Below, piece by piece: positions 17,073 through 26,048 of a stretch of DNA of 64,000 nt. Origin of the DNA: Gemmiger sp. An50 (GTDB lineage: Bacteria; Bacillota; Clostridia; Oscillospirales; Ruminococcaceae); NCBI RefSeq assembly GCF_002161595.1, contig NZ_NFID01000006.1, positions 95,473 through 159,472 on the forward strand, read 5' to 3'. Position 1 is the first letter of the stretch; each line of letters begins with the position of its first letter. The notes under the pieces are model-generated. The model worked only from the letters and a program-made list of their open reading frames with translations. It did not search any database and was not told where the DNA came from. The position numbers were made by a program, and so were the translations under genes.

Positions 17073-18068
17073 ATGAAACGAATCGCGCTTATCCTTGCCA
17101 AGCTGTTTGCCGTCTGCGCCGCTCTGGGGCTGTGCGTCGTGCTGTATCTGTTCAGCGTGGGTTACTTTGACCCTCAGCCCGCCATCGGCTACCTGCACTC
17201 GCCCAAGGAGCTGCCCTATGTGGATCTGGACGCACTGGAGGACCGCTTTGAAGAAAACGGAGTCCGGTTTCTTTTGGGGGATGAATCCGCCGGCTACGAG
17301 CCCGCTGCCCGGGAGCTGATCGAGCAGGGCGCGCAGGTACTGATCGTGAGCGAGGACGAGGACATTCTGGACCCGGCGCTTCTGCGCCTTGCCCGCCGCC
17401 ACAGCGTACCGCTGGTGGTGGTCGGCCGCAGCCCTCAGCTGCAGGAGATGGAGGATTACGACAAGCTGTGGTATGTGGGCAGCAATCCCGCGCTGGGCGG
17501 CGAGCTGCTGGGCGAGGAGATGGCCATGGGCTTCCGTGACGGCGCCATTGCGGACGCAAACGGCGACCTGCTGCTGCAATACAGCCTTTATCTGAGCGAC
17601 ATCGGTCCCTATCACCAGGCGCTGAGCTACTATGCCCTGCAGGAATGCGAGCATTACGGGGTATATTCCAATCTTCTGGAATACCTGGACGAGAACGACG
17701 ATCCCCTGCCCTTCACCGCCGAGGCTCTGGCCGGGCAGCAAAAGCCGGAACTGCTTTTGTGCACCACCGCCGGGGATGCCCGGTTCCTGTATGATCTTGC
17801 CGGGCAGCTGGGCTGGCTGGAGGGCGACGCGCCGGTGCGCATCGCCGCCGTGGCCGAGAATCCCGAGCTGGCCCAGGCGCTGGTGGACGACGGCGTTGCC
17901 GTAGCCGCCTCTTACTACGACATTGACCAGATCACCCAGGTGGCCGGACAACTGGCGCTGAATGCGCTGAACAGTCAGTTCGCGGGCCAGGGCCTGGAGC
18001 TGCAGCCCGACGAGACCGGCCGGTTCTTCATCCCCTTCGGCCTGGTCACCACCATTGAAGACGAATAA
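17073..18068 (+). CDS. Membrane-anchored periplasmic-binding-like (type I PBP fold) protein
   Basis: 331 residues. One hydrophobic N-terminal segment (about 5-27) acts as signal anchor and lacks a lipobox. The rest resembles sugar-binding proteins of the LacI/MglB fold: AARELIEQGAQVLIV, RRHSVPLVVVGRSP and LWYVGSNPALGGELLGE fit the first lobe and hinge. It overlaps no gene but starts 20 bp after the AraC gene, so it may act as a sensory partner rather than a transporter subunit; no permease or ATPase is adjacent. The sugar-contacting residues cannot be assigned with confidence. Confidence 0.65.
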   Translation: MKRIALILAKLFAVCAALGLCVVLYLFSVGYFDPQPAIGYLHSPKELPYVDLDALEDRFEENGVRFLLGDESAGYEPAARELIEQGAQVLIVSEDEDILDPALLRLARRHSVPLVVVGRSPQLQEMEDYDKLWYVGSNPALGGELLGEEMAMGFRDGAIADANGDLLLQYSLYLSDIGPYHQALSYYALQECEHYGVYSNLLEYLDENDDPLPFTAEALAGQQKPELLLCTTAGDARFLYDLAGQLGWLEGDAPVRIAAVAENPELAQALVDDGVAVAASYYDIDQITQVAGQLALNALNSQFAGQGLELQPDETGRFFIPFGLVTTIEDE

Positions 18069-18082
18069 AAAGGAGCGTTTTT

Positions 18083-19444
18083 GTGCCCATTCACAAGAAT
18101 TCCATCATCCCATTGACCATCGAGAGCCTTTCCAGCGACGGCAGCGGCGTGGCCCATTACGAGGGCAAGGCAGTGTTTGTGCCCGCCACCGCCCCCGGCG
18201 ACGTGCTGAATGCCCGCATCGTGAAAGATATGGGTCGCTATTCCTTCGCCATCGTGGAGGAAATGCTGCAGCCCTCCCCCGCCCACATTGAGCCGGACTG
18301 CCCGGTCTGCAAGCCCTGCGGCGGCTGCTGCTTCCGCCATCTGAACTACGAAACCGAGGCCCGGGCAAAGCAGAGCTTTGTGGAGGATGCCTTCCGGCGC
18401 ATCGGCGGGCTGGACACCCCGGTGCTGCCCATTCTGCCCTCTCCGCTGGAGGAGCGGTACCGCAACAAGGTTCAGTTTCCGGTGGGGCTGGACGCAGACG
18501 GCCACGTGATCGCGGGCTTTTACGCAGGCCGCACCCACCGCATTGTCCCCTGTGCCGACTGCAAATTGCAGCCCGCAGAGCTGAATCAGATTGCCTCCTT
18601 TGTATGCGAGTTCATGGAAGCTCACGGCACTGCCCCCTATCAGGAGGAGAAGCACACCGGCCTTGTGCGCCACATTTTCCTGCGCAAGGGCTGGCACAGC
18701 GGCGAGATTCTAGTCTGCCTGGTGGTCAACGGCCGCAAGCTGCCCCATGCTCAGGAGCTGTGCGCGGCACTGACCGAGCAGTTCCCTGCCATCCGCAGCA
18801 TCGTGCTGAATGTGAACCGCCAGAAAACCAACGTGATCACCGGTCTGGAGAACATTTCTCTGTACGGGCCCGGTTACATCGAAGATACCCTGTGCGGCGT
18901 GCCGGTACGGCTGGGGCCGCTCTCCTTCTATCAGGTGAACACTCCCGCCGCCGAGCAGCTGTACGGCGTGGCCCGGCAGTTTGCTCAGCTGGAGCCCGGC
19001 GACACCCTGCTGGACCTCTACTGCGGCATGGGCACCATCGGGCTCTCCATGGCGGCGGACTGCAAGGAGCTGATCGGCGTGGAGATCATTCCCGAAGCGG
19101 TGGAGAGCGCCAAGCTCAACGCGGCCGCCATGGGTGTGGAGAACGCCCGCTTCTTCTGTGCGGACGCGGGCAAGGCCGCCGCAAAGCTGGCGGACGAGGG
19201 CCTGCGGCCGGATGTGGTCTGCCTGGACCCGCCCCGCAAGGGCTGTGACGAGGCGACCCTGAACGCGGTAATCGCCATGGGGCCCCGGCGCATTGTAATG
19301 GTGAGCTGCAACCCGGCCACCGCCGCCCGGGACTGCCGGTATCTGGCCGACCGGGGCTACCGCCCGCTGCGGGCGCAGCCCGCGGACCTGTTCCCCCGCA
19401 CGAAACATTGTGAGTGCGTGATCGAGCTGGTCAGGGAAAACTGA
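18083..19444 (+). CDS. rlmD: 23S rRNA (uracil-5-)-methyltransferase, RlmD/RumA family
   Basis: SAM-dependent m5U methylation of 23S rRNA, 453 residues. An N-terminal TRAM domain (SLSSDGSGVAHYEGKAVFV) is followed by an Fe-S cysteine cluster, CPVCKPCGGCC at about residues 74-84. The Rossmann methyltransferase domain has LDLYCGMGTIGL. Catalysis is supported by DPPRKGCD and the active-site cysteine in SCNP. GTG at 18083 with AAGGAG upstream. Many Firmicutes carry RlmCD paralogues acting on both U747 and U1939, so the exact site is uncertain. Confidence 0.92.
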   Translation: MPIHKNSIIPLTIESLSSDGSGVAHYEGKAVFVPATAPGDVLNARIVKDMGRYSFAIVEEMLQPSPAHIEPDCPVCKPCGGCCFRHLNYETEARAKQSFVEDAFRRIGGLDTPVLPILPSPLEERYRNKVQFPVGLDADGHVIAGFYAGRTHRIVPCADCKLQPAELNQIASFVCEFMEAHGTAPYQEEKHTGLVRHIFLRKGWHSGEILVCLVVNGRKLPHAQELCAALTEQFPAIRSIVLNVNRQKTNVITGLENISLYGPGYIEDTLCGVPVRLGPLSFYQVNTPAAEQLYGVARQFAQLEPGDTLLDLYCGMGTIGLSMAADCKELIGVEIIPEAVESAKLNAAAMGVENARFFCADAGKAAAKLADEGLRPDVVCLDPPRKGCDEATLNAVIAMGPRRIVMVSCNPATAARDCRYLADRGYRPLRAQPADLFPRTKHCECVIELVREN

Positions 19445-19467
19445 TTTTTCCAACAGTAATACGAAAC

Positions 19468-19507
19468 AAAAAGGCACGCAGCCCTTCAACCGGCTGCGTG
19501 CCTTTTT
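19468..19507. terminator. Bidirectional terminator between rlmD and the copper ATPase
   Basis: AAAAAGGCACGCAGCC pairs perfectly with GGCTGCGTGCCTTTTT, serving the plus-strand rlmD and minus-strand copA transcripts that converge here. Confidence 0.92.
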
Positions 19508-19523
19508 CTGTTTGCTCTGCGGC

Positions 19524-19730
19524 TTATTCGATGCCGGTCACTTCGTAGCCCGCCTCGGTCACGGCGGCGGCCAGGGTCTCGTTGGGCACATCGGCGCTCA
19601 GGGTCACCCGGGCGCACTTGCCTTCCAGGTCCGCCACGGCCTGAACGCCCTCGATGGCGTTTAGGGCTTTCTCCACGTGGGCGGTGCAGTGGTTGCACAT
19701 CATGCCCTCAATGTGAATCGTCTTTTCCAT
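19524..19730 (-). CDS. copZ: Nested CopZ-like copper chaperone start inside copA
   Basis: The ATG at 19730 is in frame with copA and preceded by AAAGGAG at an 8-nt spacing, far better than chance for an internal codon. Initiation here would give a free 68-residue HMA protein (MEKTIHIEGMMCNHC onward), the size of CopZ copper chaperones. One gene could thus make both the pump with a tethered domain and a soluble chaperone. It could instead be a remnant of an ancestral separate copZ that fused to copA by loss of a stop codon. Not proven by sequence alone. Confidence 0.5.
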   Translation of the reverse strand: MEKTIHIEGMMCNHCTAHVEKALNAIEGVQAVADLEGKCARVTLSADVPNETLAAAVTEAGYEVTGIE

Positions 19731-22076
19731 GTGTAAAACTCCTTTCGGCGGCTGTGCCGCGGGAATATGAGGGGTTGCCTCCTCACTGGGCAGGGCGGCG
19801 AATTCCGCCCGGCTTGCTTTGAAGAAGTTGAGCCGCAGCGCGTTGGATACTACGCACACGCTGGAAAGGCTCATGGCGGCGGCCCCGATCATGGGGTTCA
19901 GCACCAGACCAAGGCCATAGAACACACCGGCCGCCACCGGAATGCCGATGCTGTTGTAGAAGAAGGCCCAGAACAGGTTCTCCCGAATGGTGCGGATGGT
20001 GGCCCGGGACAGCCGCAGCGCGTTCACCAGGTCCCACAGGTCGCTCTTCATCAGCACCACATCGGCGCTGTCGATGGCCACGTCGGTGCCCGCACCGATG
20101 GCGATGCCCACATCCGCCCGGGCAAGGGCCGGGGCGTCGTTCACGCCGTCGCCCACCATGGCCACCCGGCGGCCCTGGGCCTGCAGTGCGCGCACTTGGG
20201 CTTCCTTGTCCTGGGGCAGCACCTCGGCCACCACCTGCTCGATGCCCAGGCGGCTCTGGATGGCCGCGGCCGTGCGGGCATTGTCGCCGGTGAGCATGAC
20301 CACGGTCAGGCCCATGGCCTTCAGTTGGCGGATGGCCGCCGCACTGGTGGGCTTGATGGGGTCTGCCGCCGCCACAATACCCAGCAACCGTTTGCCGCTG
20401 GCAAAGAACAGCGGGGTCTTGCCCTGCCGGGCCAGCTCCTCGGCCCGCTTTTCCGCATCGCCCATCTCCACGCCGGATTCCTGCATCAGCCGGGCATTGC
20501 CCGCCAGACACTCCACGCCGCCCAGGGTAGCCCGCAGGCCCCGGCCGGGCAGCGCCTCAAACCGTTCCGGGCTGGGCAGCTCGGCACCCTCCGCCGCACT
20601 CAGAATCGCCTCGGCCAGCGGGTGCTCACTGGGCTTTTCCAGACTGGCGGCAAGGCCCAGCAGCTCGCCCTCGCTCTGGCCCGCCAGCGGGATGAGGTCA
20701 GTCAGCACAGGCTTGCCTGCGGTGATGGTGCCGGTCTTGTCCAGCACCACGGTATCGATCTTGTGGGCGTTTTCCAGCGCCTCGGCATTCTTATAAAGGA
20801 TATTCAGCCGGGCACCCTTGCCGGTGCCCACCATGATGGCCACCGGAGTGGCCAGGCCCAGTGCACAAGGGCAGCTGATGACCAGCACCGAAATGGCCCG
20901 GGCCAGCGCGAACTCCAGCCCCTGGCCCAGCAGCATCCAAACCACAAAGGCCAGCAGTGCGATGCCCATGACCACCGGCACGAAGACGCCGCTGACCCGG
21001 TCGGCCAGCTTGGCAATGGGGGCCTTGGTGGCAGCGGCATCCTGTACCAGGGCAATGATCTGGGCAAGGGTGGTATCCTCGCCCACCTTTTGGGCCTGGA
21101 AGGTAAAGCTGCCCGCCTTGTTCAGCGAAGCAGCGATGACCTTGTCGCCGGGGCCTTTTTCCACCGGGATACTCTCGCCGGTGACGGCGGCCTCGTCCAC
21201 GCTGGACAGGCCCGCAAGCACCACGCCGTCCACCGGGATGCGCATGCCGGGCTTGATGACCACGGTATCGCCCACAGCCACCTCAGCTGCCGGGATCTCC
21301 ACCTCCTGTCCCTGCCGCAGCACCAGCGCGGTCTTGGGGGCAAGGTCCATCAGCGCCCGGATGGAGGCGCTGGTGCGCCCCTTGGCCCGCGCTTCCAGAT
21401 ATTTGCCCAGAGTGATCAGGGTCAGAATGGTTCCGGCGGACTCAAAGTACAGATCCATCCGGTAACGGTCCACCAGAGCCAGATCGCCGCTGCCCAGACC
21501 CCAGCCGATGCGGTACAGGGCAAACACGCCGTAGATCACCGCCGCGCCGCTGCCCAGGGCGATCAGGCTGTCCATGTTGGGCGAGCGATGCCAAAGACTT
21601 TTCAGACCAACCTGGAAAAACTTGCGGTTCAGATAGAGAATGGGCAGCACCAGCAGCAGCTGGGTCAGAGCAAAGGGCACCGCACCCGCCTGCCCGTGCA
21701 TCCAGGCAGGCAGCGGCATTCCCATCATGTGGCCCATGGACACGTACATCAGCGGCACCAGGAACACCAGCGAAGCGATGAGCCGGTGCTTCATCCCGGC
21801 CAGCTCGGCGGCCACCGGGTCTTCGTCATCGGCCTGCTGCCCGGCCGTTTTTGCAGCCGCCGGGGCATTGGCCGGGCTTGCGCCGTAGCCTGCCTGCTCC
21901 ACCGCCTTGCAGATGCCCGCGGCATCCAGTGCATTCTCGTCGTATTCCACTTGCATGGAATTGGCCAGCAGGTTCACCTGGGCGCTTTTCACGCCGGGCA
22001 GCTTGTTCACCGCCCGTTCCACCGCCGCCGAGCAGGCCGCACAGCTCATGCCGGTCACGTTGTATTTTTCCTTCAC
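19524..22076 (-). CDS. copA: Copper-exporting P1B-type ATPase with C-terminal HMA domain
   Basis: Membrane Cu+ export pump, 850 residues. One N-terminal HMA domain (GMSCAAC at about 9-15), eight expected membrane helices with the CPC ion-site motif in SCPCALGLATP, phosphorylation motif DKTGTITAGK and the hinge GDGVNDAPAL. Unusually, the last ~68 residues form a second HMA domain (GMMCNHC) after a flexible linker, and that domain has its own ribosome binding site and ATG (see nested entry). GTG at 22076 with GGGGGA upstream is preferred to the GTG five codons earlier. The XRE-TPR gene lies directly upstream on the same strand; a TATAAT sits between them. Confidence 0.93.
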   Translation of the reverse strand: MKEKYNVTGMSCAACSAAVERAVNKLPGVKSAQVNLLANSMQVEYDENALDAAGICKAVEQAGYGASPANAPAAAKTAGQQADDEDPVAAELAGMKHRLIASLVFLVPLMYVSMGHMMGMPLPAWMHGQAGAVPFALTQLLLVLPILYLNRKFFQVGLKSLWHRSPNMDSLIALGSGAAVIYGVFALYRIGWGLGSGDLALVDRYRMDLYFESAGTILTLITLGKYLEARAKGRTSASIRALMDLAPKTALVLRQGQEVEIPAAEVAVGDTVVIKPGMRIPVDGVVLAGLSSVDEAAVTGESIPVEKGPGDKVIAASLNKAGSFTFQAQKVGEDTTLAQIIALVQDAAATKAPIAKLADRVSGVFVPVVMGIALLAFVVWMLLGQGLEFALARAISVLVISCPCALGLATPVAIMVGTGKGARLNILYKNAEALENAHKIDTVVLDKTGTITAGKPVLTDLIPLAGQSEGELLGLAASLEKPSEHPLAEAILSAAEGAELPSPERFEALPGRGLRATLGGVECLAGNARLMQESGVEMGDAEKRAEELARQGKTPLFFASGKRLLGIVAAADPIKPTSAAAIRQLKAMGLTVVMLTGDNARTAAAIQSRLGIEQVVAEVLPQDKEAQVRALQAQGRRVAMVGDGVNDAPALARADVGIAIGAGTDVAIDSADVVLMKSDLWDLVNALRLSRATIRTIRENLFWAFFYNSIGIPVAAGVFYGLGLVLNPMIGAAAMSLSSVCVVSNALRLNFFKASRAEFAALPSEEATPHIPAAQPPKGVLHMEKTIHIEGMMCNHCTAHVEKALNAIEGVQAVADLEGKCARVTLSADVPNETLAAAVTEAGYEVTGIE

Positions 22077-22102
22077 GGGTCTTCCCCCCACTTTCTAGAA
22101 TT

Positions 22103-22136
22103 GATTCCGATTCTATTATAGCGCCTTCCTCGCTTC
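22103..22136 (-). promoter_or_regulatory. Candidate copA promoter
   Basis: On the minus strand a TTGTGT-like hexamer, 18 nt and a perfect TATAAT lie in the 60-bp gap between the XRE-TPR gene and copA. Just downstream is an imperfect dyad with AGAAT / ATTCT half-sites that could bind a metal-responsive regulator. Weak evidence beyond the -10. Confidence 0.4.
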
Positions 22137-23288
22137 TTACACAATGGAGGTGCAGTTTGAATCAGGTTCTGTTTTTTCAACTCCGGTTCCAGCTGCGCAG
22201 GAACTTTCCTCCGCGCGGGCAGCATGCACCGCCTGTTCCAGCCGCTCCACCTCCCGACGCCAGGCCGGGCTTTCGGTGAGCTGGGGCGGCAGATTCGCTT
22301 CGCTGAGCATCTGTAAAGCGTTCTGCATCAAAAAGGCTCTGCTCACTTCGCCGCCGCAGGACGGACAGCTGCCGCCGCAGTCACCCTCCGGGGCTCGAAT
22401 TGTATCTGCTACAAACCGCTCAGTCTCTCGCTGAGCCTCCGACCACCGGCCAAGGCCCGCGTACAGCTCCACCCGGCGCAGCGAGGCCACCCGCCCGATC
22501 CCCTGCCCACCTTCCGGGTTCGGGAACTGCTCGATCAGCCGGTCGATCCGGTCCAACAGATCCAGCTGCTTTTGCCTGTCGCCCCGCTGTTTGGCAATAT
22601 TCGCAAGCCCCAGCAGGCTGAGCTGAGCGTTGTGCAGATGAACAGACAGATTCGCCGTTTCCAGCTGTTCGGCCTCGTCCAGCTTGCCCTGCCGCAGCAG
22701 GATGGACGCCCGCATATTCTGGGCGTCCTGATTGCAGCCGGGCAGCCGGTCCAGCGTGGCCATGGCATCGTCCAGCCGGTCCTCCAGCACATACAGCCCC
22801 GCCAGCGACAAAAGCGCCGCCCGCTGGCTTTCTTCATCGGTGAGCGCACAGGCCCGCTCCATCAGCTGGATGGCCCGGCGTAGCTGCCTGCTGGCCTGCT
22901 CCTCCTGGCCGCTCACCGCCAGATATTTGGCATACAGCCCGCCGCAGCGAAACGCCAGATATAGATCGCCGGGATATTCCCGCAGCCGCCCCTCGCAGAA
23001 ATCCCAGGCCTTCTGCCACTGGCCCGCCTGGAACATGCACTCGGCGGTCTCGCCCAGTGTGTCCACCTCCTGCTCGGTGAGCTGAGGCTTGAAGTCCAGC
23101 AGCTCGTCCGGGGTGCAGTCCAGCGCGCGGGCCAGCGGGCAGAGCAAAGCCACATCGGGCAAGGCGCTGGCGGTCTCCCACTTGCTCACCGCCGCGCTGC
23201 TCACTCCCACCAGCTGTGCCAGCTGCTCCTGGGTCATGCCTTTGGCGCGGCGTTTTGCCTGGATCACCTTTCCCATGTTCTGTTCCAT
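22137..23288 (-). CDS. XRE-family regulator with TPR-like helical repeats
   Basis: 383 residues. Residues ~5-60 form a Cro/CI-type HTH (MTQEQLAQLVGVSSAAVSKWE). The remainder is alpha-helical and TPR-like, with aromatic and alanine spacing such as LASLRRVELYAGLGRWSEAQ. A short CPSC segment (GGSCPSCGGE) near 310 may bind metal with CGG residues nearby. ATG at 23288 has AAAGGGGA upstream. It precedes copA on the same strand but no direct link to copper is evident. Such HTH-TPR proteins often respond to peptides; that is family knowledge only. Confidence 0.8.
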   Translation of the reverse strand: MEQNMGKVIQAKRRAKGMTQEQLAQLVGVSSAAVSKWETASALPDVALLCPLARALDCTPDELLDFKPQLTEQEVDTLGETAECMFQAGQWQKAWDFCEGRLREYPGDLYLAFRCGGLYAKYLAVSGQEEQASRQLRRAIQLMERACALTDEESQRAALLSLAGLYVLEDRLDDAMATLDRLPGCNQDAQNMRASILLRQGKLDEAEQLETANLSVHLHNAQLSLLGLANIAKQRGDRQKQLDLLDRIDRLIEQFPNPEGGQGIGRVASLRRVELYAGLGRWSEAQRETERFVADTIRAPEGDCGGSCPSCGGEVSRAFLMQNALQMLSEANLPPQLTESPAWRREVERLEQAVHAARAEESSCAAGTGVEKTEPDSNCTSIV

Positions 23289-23441
23289 CGTCTCTTCCCC
23301 TTTCCCGGCACCCGGCCGGCGGTATTCTCTTGTTCTGATTTTATGCTACCATGGTTTTGGCTCCGGCACAATGGAGCCGTTTTACGAACAGCAGTTGAAA
23401 AACAGGAGTGCTATTCCAGATTCTCGCAAAAATGCGTGCAG

Positions 23442-23473
23442 AAAAGGCACAGGGCAAATCCCCTGTGCCTTTT
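23442..23473 (-). terminator. Terminator of prfB
   Basis: Perfect stem AAAAGGCACAGGG / CCCTGTGCCTTTT just downstream of the minus-strand prfB stop. Confidence 0.85.
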
Positions 23474-23506
23474 GACTGTTTGATATAACCGCTGTGTGCG
23501 GAACAA

Positions 23507-24628
23507 TTATACGTCCTGCAGCTCGTTCCGGCTGGCAGCCTTCAGATAGGCATTGATGAAGCCGTCCAGATCGCCGTCCATCACAGCCTGCACGTTGCCG
23601 CTCTCGTAACCGGTGCGGTGGTCCTTGACCATGGTGTAGGGCATGAACACGTAGCTGCGGATCTGATGGCCCCAGGCGATCTCCTTCTGAACGCCCTTGA
23701 TGTCGCTGATCTTATCCAGGTGCTCCTGCTCCTTGATCTGATACAGCTTGGAAGCCAGCATCTTCATGGCAGTATCGCGGTTCTGGAACTGGCTGCGTTC
23801 GGTCTGGCAGCTCACCACGATGCCGGTGGGCTTATGAATCAGACGAACCGCAGAAGAGGTCTTGTTGATGTGCTGGCCGCCGGCGCCGGAGGAACGGAAC
23901 ACCTGCATCTCAATGTCCTCGGGGCGGATGTCCACCTGGATGCTGTCGTCCATCTCAGGCATTACCTCCAGGGAGGCAAAGCTGGTCTGACGGCGGCTCT
24001 GGCTGTCGAAGGGGGACACGCGCACCAGGCGGTGCACGCCGTTCTCACTCTTCAGCATACCGTAGGCGTTGGCGCCCTCCACCAGGATGGAGGCGCTCTT
24101 CAGGCCGGCCTCGTCGCCGTCCTGGTAGTCCAGGGTGGAAACCTTGTAGCCGTGGGCCACGCCCCAGCGGTTGTACATACGGAACAGCATGTCGGCCCAG
24201 TCCTGCGCCTCGGTGCCGCCGGTGCCTGCATGGAAGGTGAGGATGGCGTTGTTCTTGTCGTACTCGCCGCTGAGCAGGGTGATCATCTGCAGCTCGTCCA
24301 CTGCATGGGCCACCGCCTCCACGGCGCTCTCGGCCTCGGGAATCAGGTCCGGATCGTTTTCTTCCTCGCACAGCAGCAGCATGGTCTCGGCATCGTCGTA
24401 CAGGCTCTTCAGCTTGGTGTAGCGCTCCAGCTTGCCCTTCAGAGAGCTCATCTCGGCAAATACCTTCTGGCTGGCCTCGGTGTCATCGTAAAAGCCGGGC
24501 ATGGTCATTTTATGCTCCAGCTCGGCCACCCGCTTCTCGCTGGCGGCAATGGCCAGGGCGTCGCCCAGCTCGTCCACCGCGCTCTTGTGGCCGCCCATCT
24601 GCATTTTCAGTTCGTCGATCGTGATCAT
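23507..24628 (-). CDS. prfB: Peptide chain release factor 2
   Basis: Recognises UGA and UAA stop codons and triggers peptide release. 373 residues. The stop-recognition tripeptide SPF is present in RVSPFDSQSRR, and the catalytic GGQ in GAGGQHINKTSSAVR. The N-terminal helix region aligns with E. coli RF2 from its first codons, and the frame is open throughout: there is no in-frame TGA near codon 25, so the classical +1 programmed frameshift is absent. ATG at 24628 has AAAGG upstream. Single-gene unit, followed by a terminator. Confidence 0.95.
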   Translation of the reverse strand: MITIDELKMQMGGHKSAVDELGDALAIAASEKRVAELEHKMTMPGFYDDTEASQKVFAEMSSLKGKLERYTKLKSLYDDAETMLLLCEEENDPDLIPEAESAVEAVAHAVDELQMITLLSGEYDKNNAILTFHAGTGGTEAQDWADMLFRMYNRWGVAHGYKVSTLDYQDGDEAGLKSASILVEGANAYGMLKSENGVHRLVRVSPFDSQSRRQTSFASLEVMPEMDDSIQVDIRPEDIEMQVFRSSGAGGQHINKTSSAVRLIHKPTGIVVSCQTERSQFQNRDTAMKMLASKLYQIKEQEHLDKISDIKGVQKEIAWGHQIRSYVFMPYTMVKDHRTGYESGNVQAVMDGDLDGFINAYLKAASRNELQDV

Positions 24629-24745
24629 ATGGGAAAACCTTTCTGTTATAAAATATACATGAATACAAAATTATACAGCTATCAGTATACCGAAAAATCC
24701 TGCCAAAAGCAAGGGGGAAGCCGCTTCGCCTGCGGGATTTTTGTT

Positions 24746-24774
24746 TTGCATTTTCCAGCGATTTGCGCTAAAAT
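24746..24774 (+). promoter_or_regulatory. Promoter of the zinc-finger membrane protein gene
   Basis: TTGCAT (24746-24751), 17-nt spacer, TAAAAT (24769-24774), about 42 bp before the ATG at 24816. Confidence 0.6.
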
Positions 24775-24815
24775 GTGTTTACATGTATTTTTCCCCATCT
24801 GGGAGGTTTATTGAT

Positions 24816-25877
24816 ATGTCTAACTACATCGGCTGCAAGTGCCCTGTGTGCCAGCAGCCCTTCACGGAAACCGACGATATTGTGGTCTGCCCTGAGTGCG
24901 GCGCCCCTTACCATCGGGCCTGCTACCAGAAACAGGGCGGCTGTGTGTACGCTGCCAAGCACGGCACCGGCTTTGAGTGGAAGCCTGACCCCGCTGCCAG
25001 CCAGGCGGCAGAGGCGGGCCGGGCGGATTCCGCCCGCTATTCCGACCCGCAGCTGTCCTGCCCGGTATGCGGCGCGCCCAACCCGGCCACCGGCCTGTTC
25101 TGCGAGAACTGCGGCGCACCCCTGCGCGGCATGCCGGACCGGCGCGGCCAGGCCACGGGCCAGACTCCCCCGCCCTATGGCGGCTTCGGCGGCGGGCAGG
25201 TTCCGCCCCAGTACGGCCCGGGCTCCGGCCAGCAGGACCCCTTCGCTGCCAATGAGCCGAACTACTCCAATCCTTTTGGTGCATTTCAGGCAAACTTCAT
25301 CCCCGGCGGCCTGCGTGTGGACCCGGAAGAGGAGCTGGAGGGCGTAAAGGCCCGCCATTGGGCAGCCTATCTGGGCAAAAATGCCGCCTACTATCTGGCC
25401 AATTTCAAGGCCATGCAGGCAACCGGACGCAAGATCTCGGCCTCGTTTGCCGCCTTCTTCTTTGGCCCCTTTTACTTCTTCTACCGCAAGATGTGGACCG
25501 AAGGCCTGTTGCTGCTGGCCATCAATGCAGTGCTGCGCATCCCCGTGGTGCTTCAGCTCATGGTCTACTCGGGCCATCCCATGGCGGCGGCCATTCCTGA
25601 GCAGCCGCTGAACATTCTGCTGGCGGTGTCCAGCACATTGAACATCCTGCTCATGTTCCTGCAGGGCATGTTCGCACTCTGGCTTTACCGCAGGCGTGGT
25701 GCGGCAAACATCCGCCGGATTCTGGAAAATTCCCAGGACGCTGACCCCACTGCCGCTCTGACCAAGGCGGGCGGCGTGAGTGTGGCGGGCGCTGTGATCA
25801 GCGTGGCGGTCTGCATGGCGCTCATCTACGCCATCTCCATGTTTGCGCTGTGGCCGGTCTTGATCACTATGATGTAA
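24816..25877 (+). CDS. Prokaryotic RING-like / zinc-ribbon membrane protein (DUF2628-like)
   Basis: 353 residues of unknown function. Residues ~6-40 form a RING/PHD-like cysteine-histidine cluster (CPVCQQPF ... CPECGAPYHRACY). A second zinc ribbon (CPVCGAPN ... CENCGAPL) lies near 85-110. A Gly/Pro/Gln-rich linker leads to a membrane region with AAFFFGPFYFFYRKMWTEGL, the DUF2628 hallmark, and further hydrophobic segments to the end. The ATG at 24816 with GGGAGG upstream is preferred over the ATG 25 codons earlier. Probably a membrane-associated scaffold or stress protein; no catalytic residues seen. Confidence 0.78.
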   Translation: MSNYIGCKCPVCQQPFTETDDIVVCPECGAPYHRACYQKQGGCVYAAKHGTGFEWKPDPAASQAAEAGRADSARYSDPQLSCPVCGAPNPATGLFCENCGAPLRGMPDRRGQATGQTPPPYGGFGGGQVPPQYGPGSGQQDPFAANEPNYSNPFGAFQANFIPGGLRVDPEEELEGVKARHWAAYLGKNAAYYLANFKAMQATGRKISASFAAFFFGPFYFFYRKMWTEGLLLLAINAVLRIPVVLQLMVYSGHPMAAAIPEQPLNILLAVSSTLNILLMFLQGMFALWLYRRRGAANIRRILENSQDADPTAALTKAGGVSVAGAVISVAVCMALIYAISMFALWPVLITMM

Positions 25878-25893
25878 CCCCATTCCTACAAAC

Positions 25894-25940
25894 GATCCCC
25901 GGCCAAGCTGGATACAGTCTTCGCTGGGGATCTTCTTTTA
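25894..25940 (+). terminator. Terminator of the zinc-finger membrane protein gene
   Basis: GATCCCC ... GGGGATC imperfect hairpin followed by TTCTTTTA on the plus strand. Confidence 0.7.
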
Positions 25941-25960
25941 TACATAATTATATATAACAG

Positions 25961-26000
25961 CAAAGCGCCCGTTCCGAAAAAATGCGGAACGGGCGCTTTG
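25961..26000 (-). terminator. Terminator of cstA
   Basis: Perfect 16-bp stem CAAAGCGCCCGTTCCG / CGGAACGGGCGCTTTG around an A-rich loop, between the convergent gene ends. The trailing T-run on the minus strand is weak. Confidence 0.7.
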
Positions 26001-26048
26001 TCCTTGCTTTTGGGGGTGTCTATCCTTCCATCCGGTCAATAACCGGAA

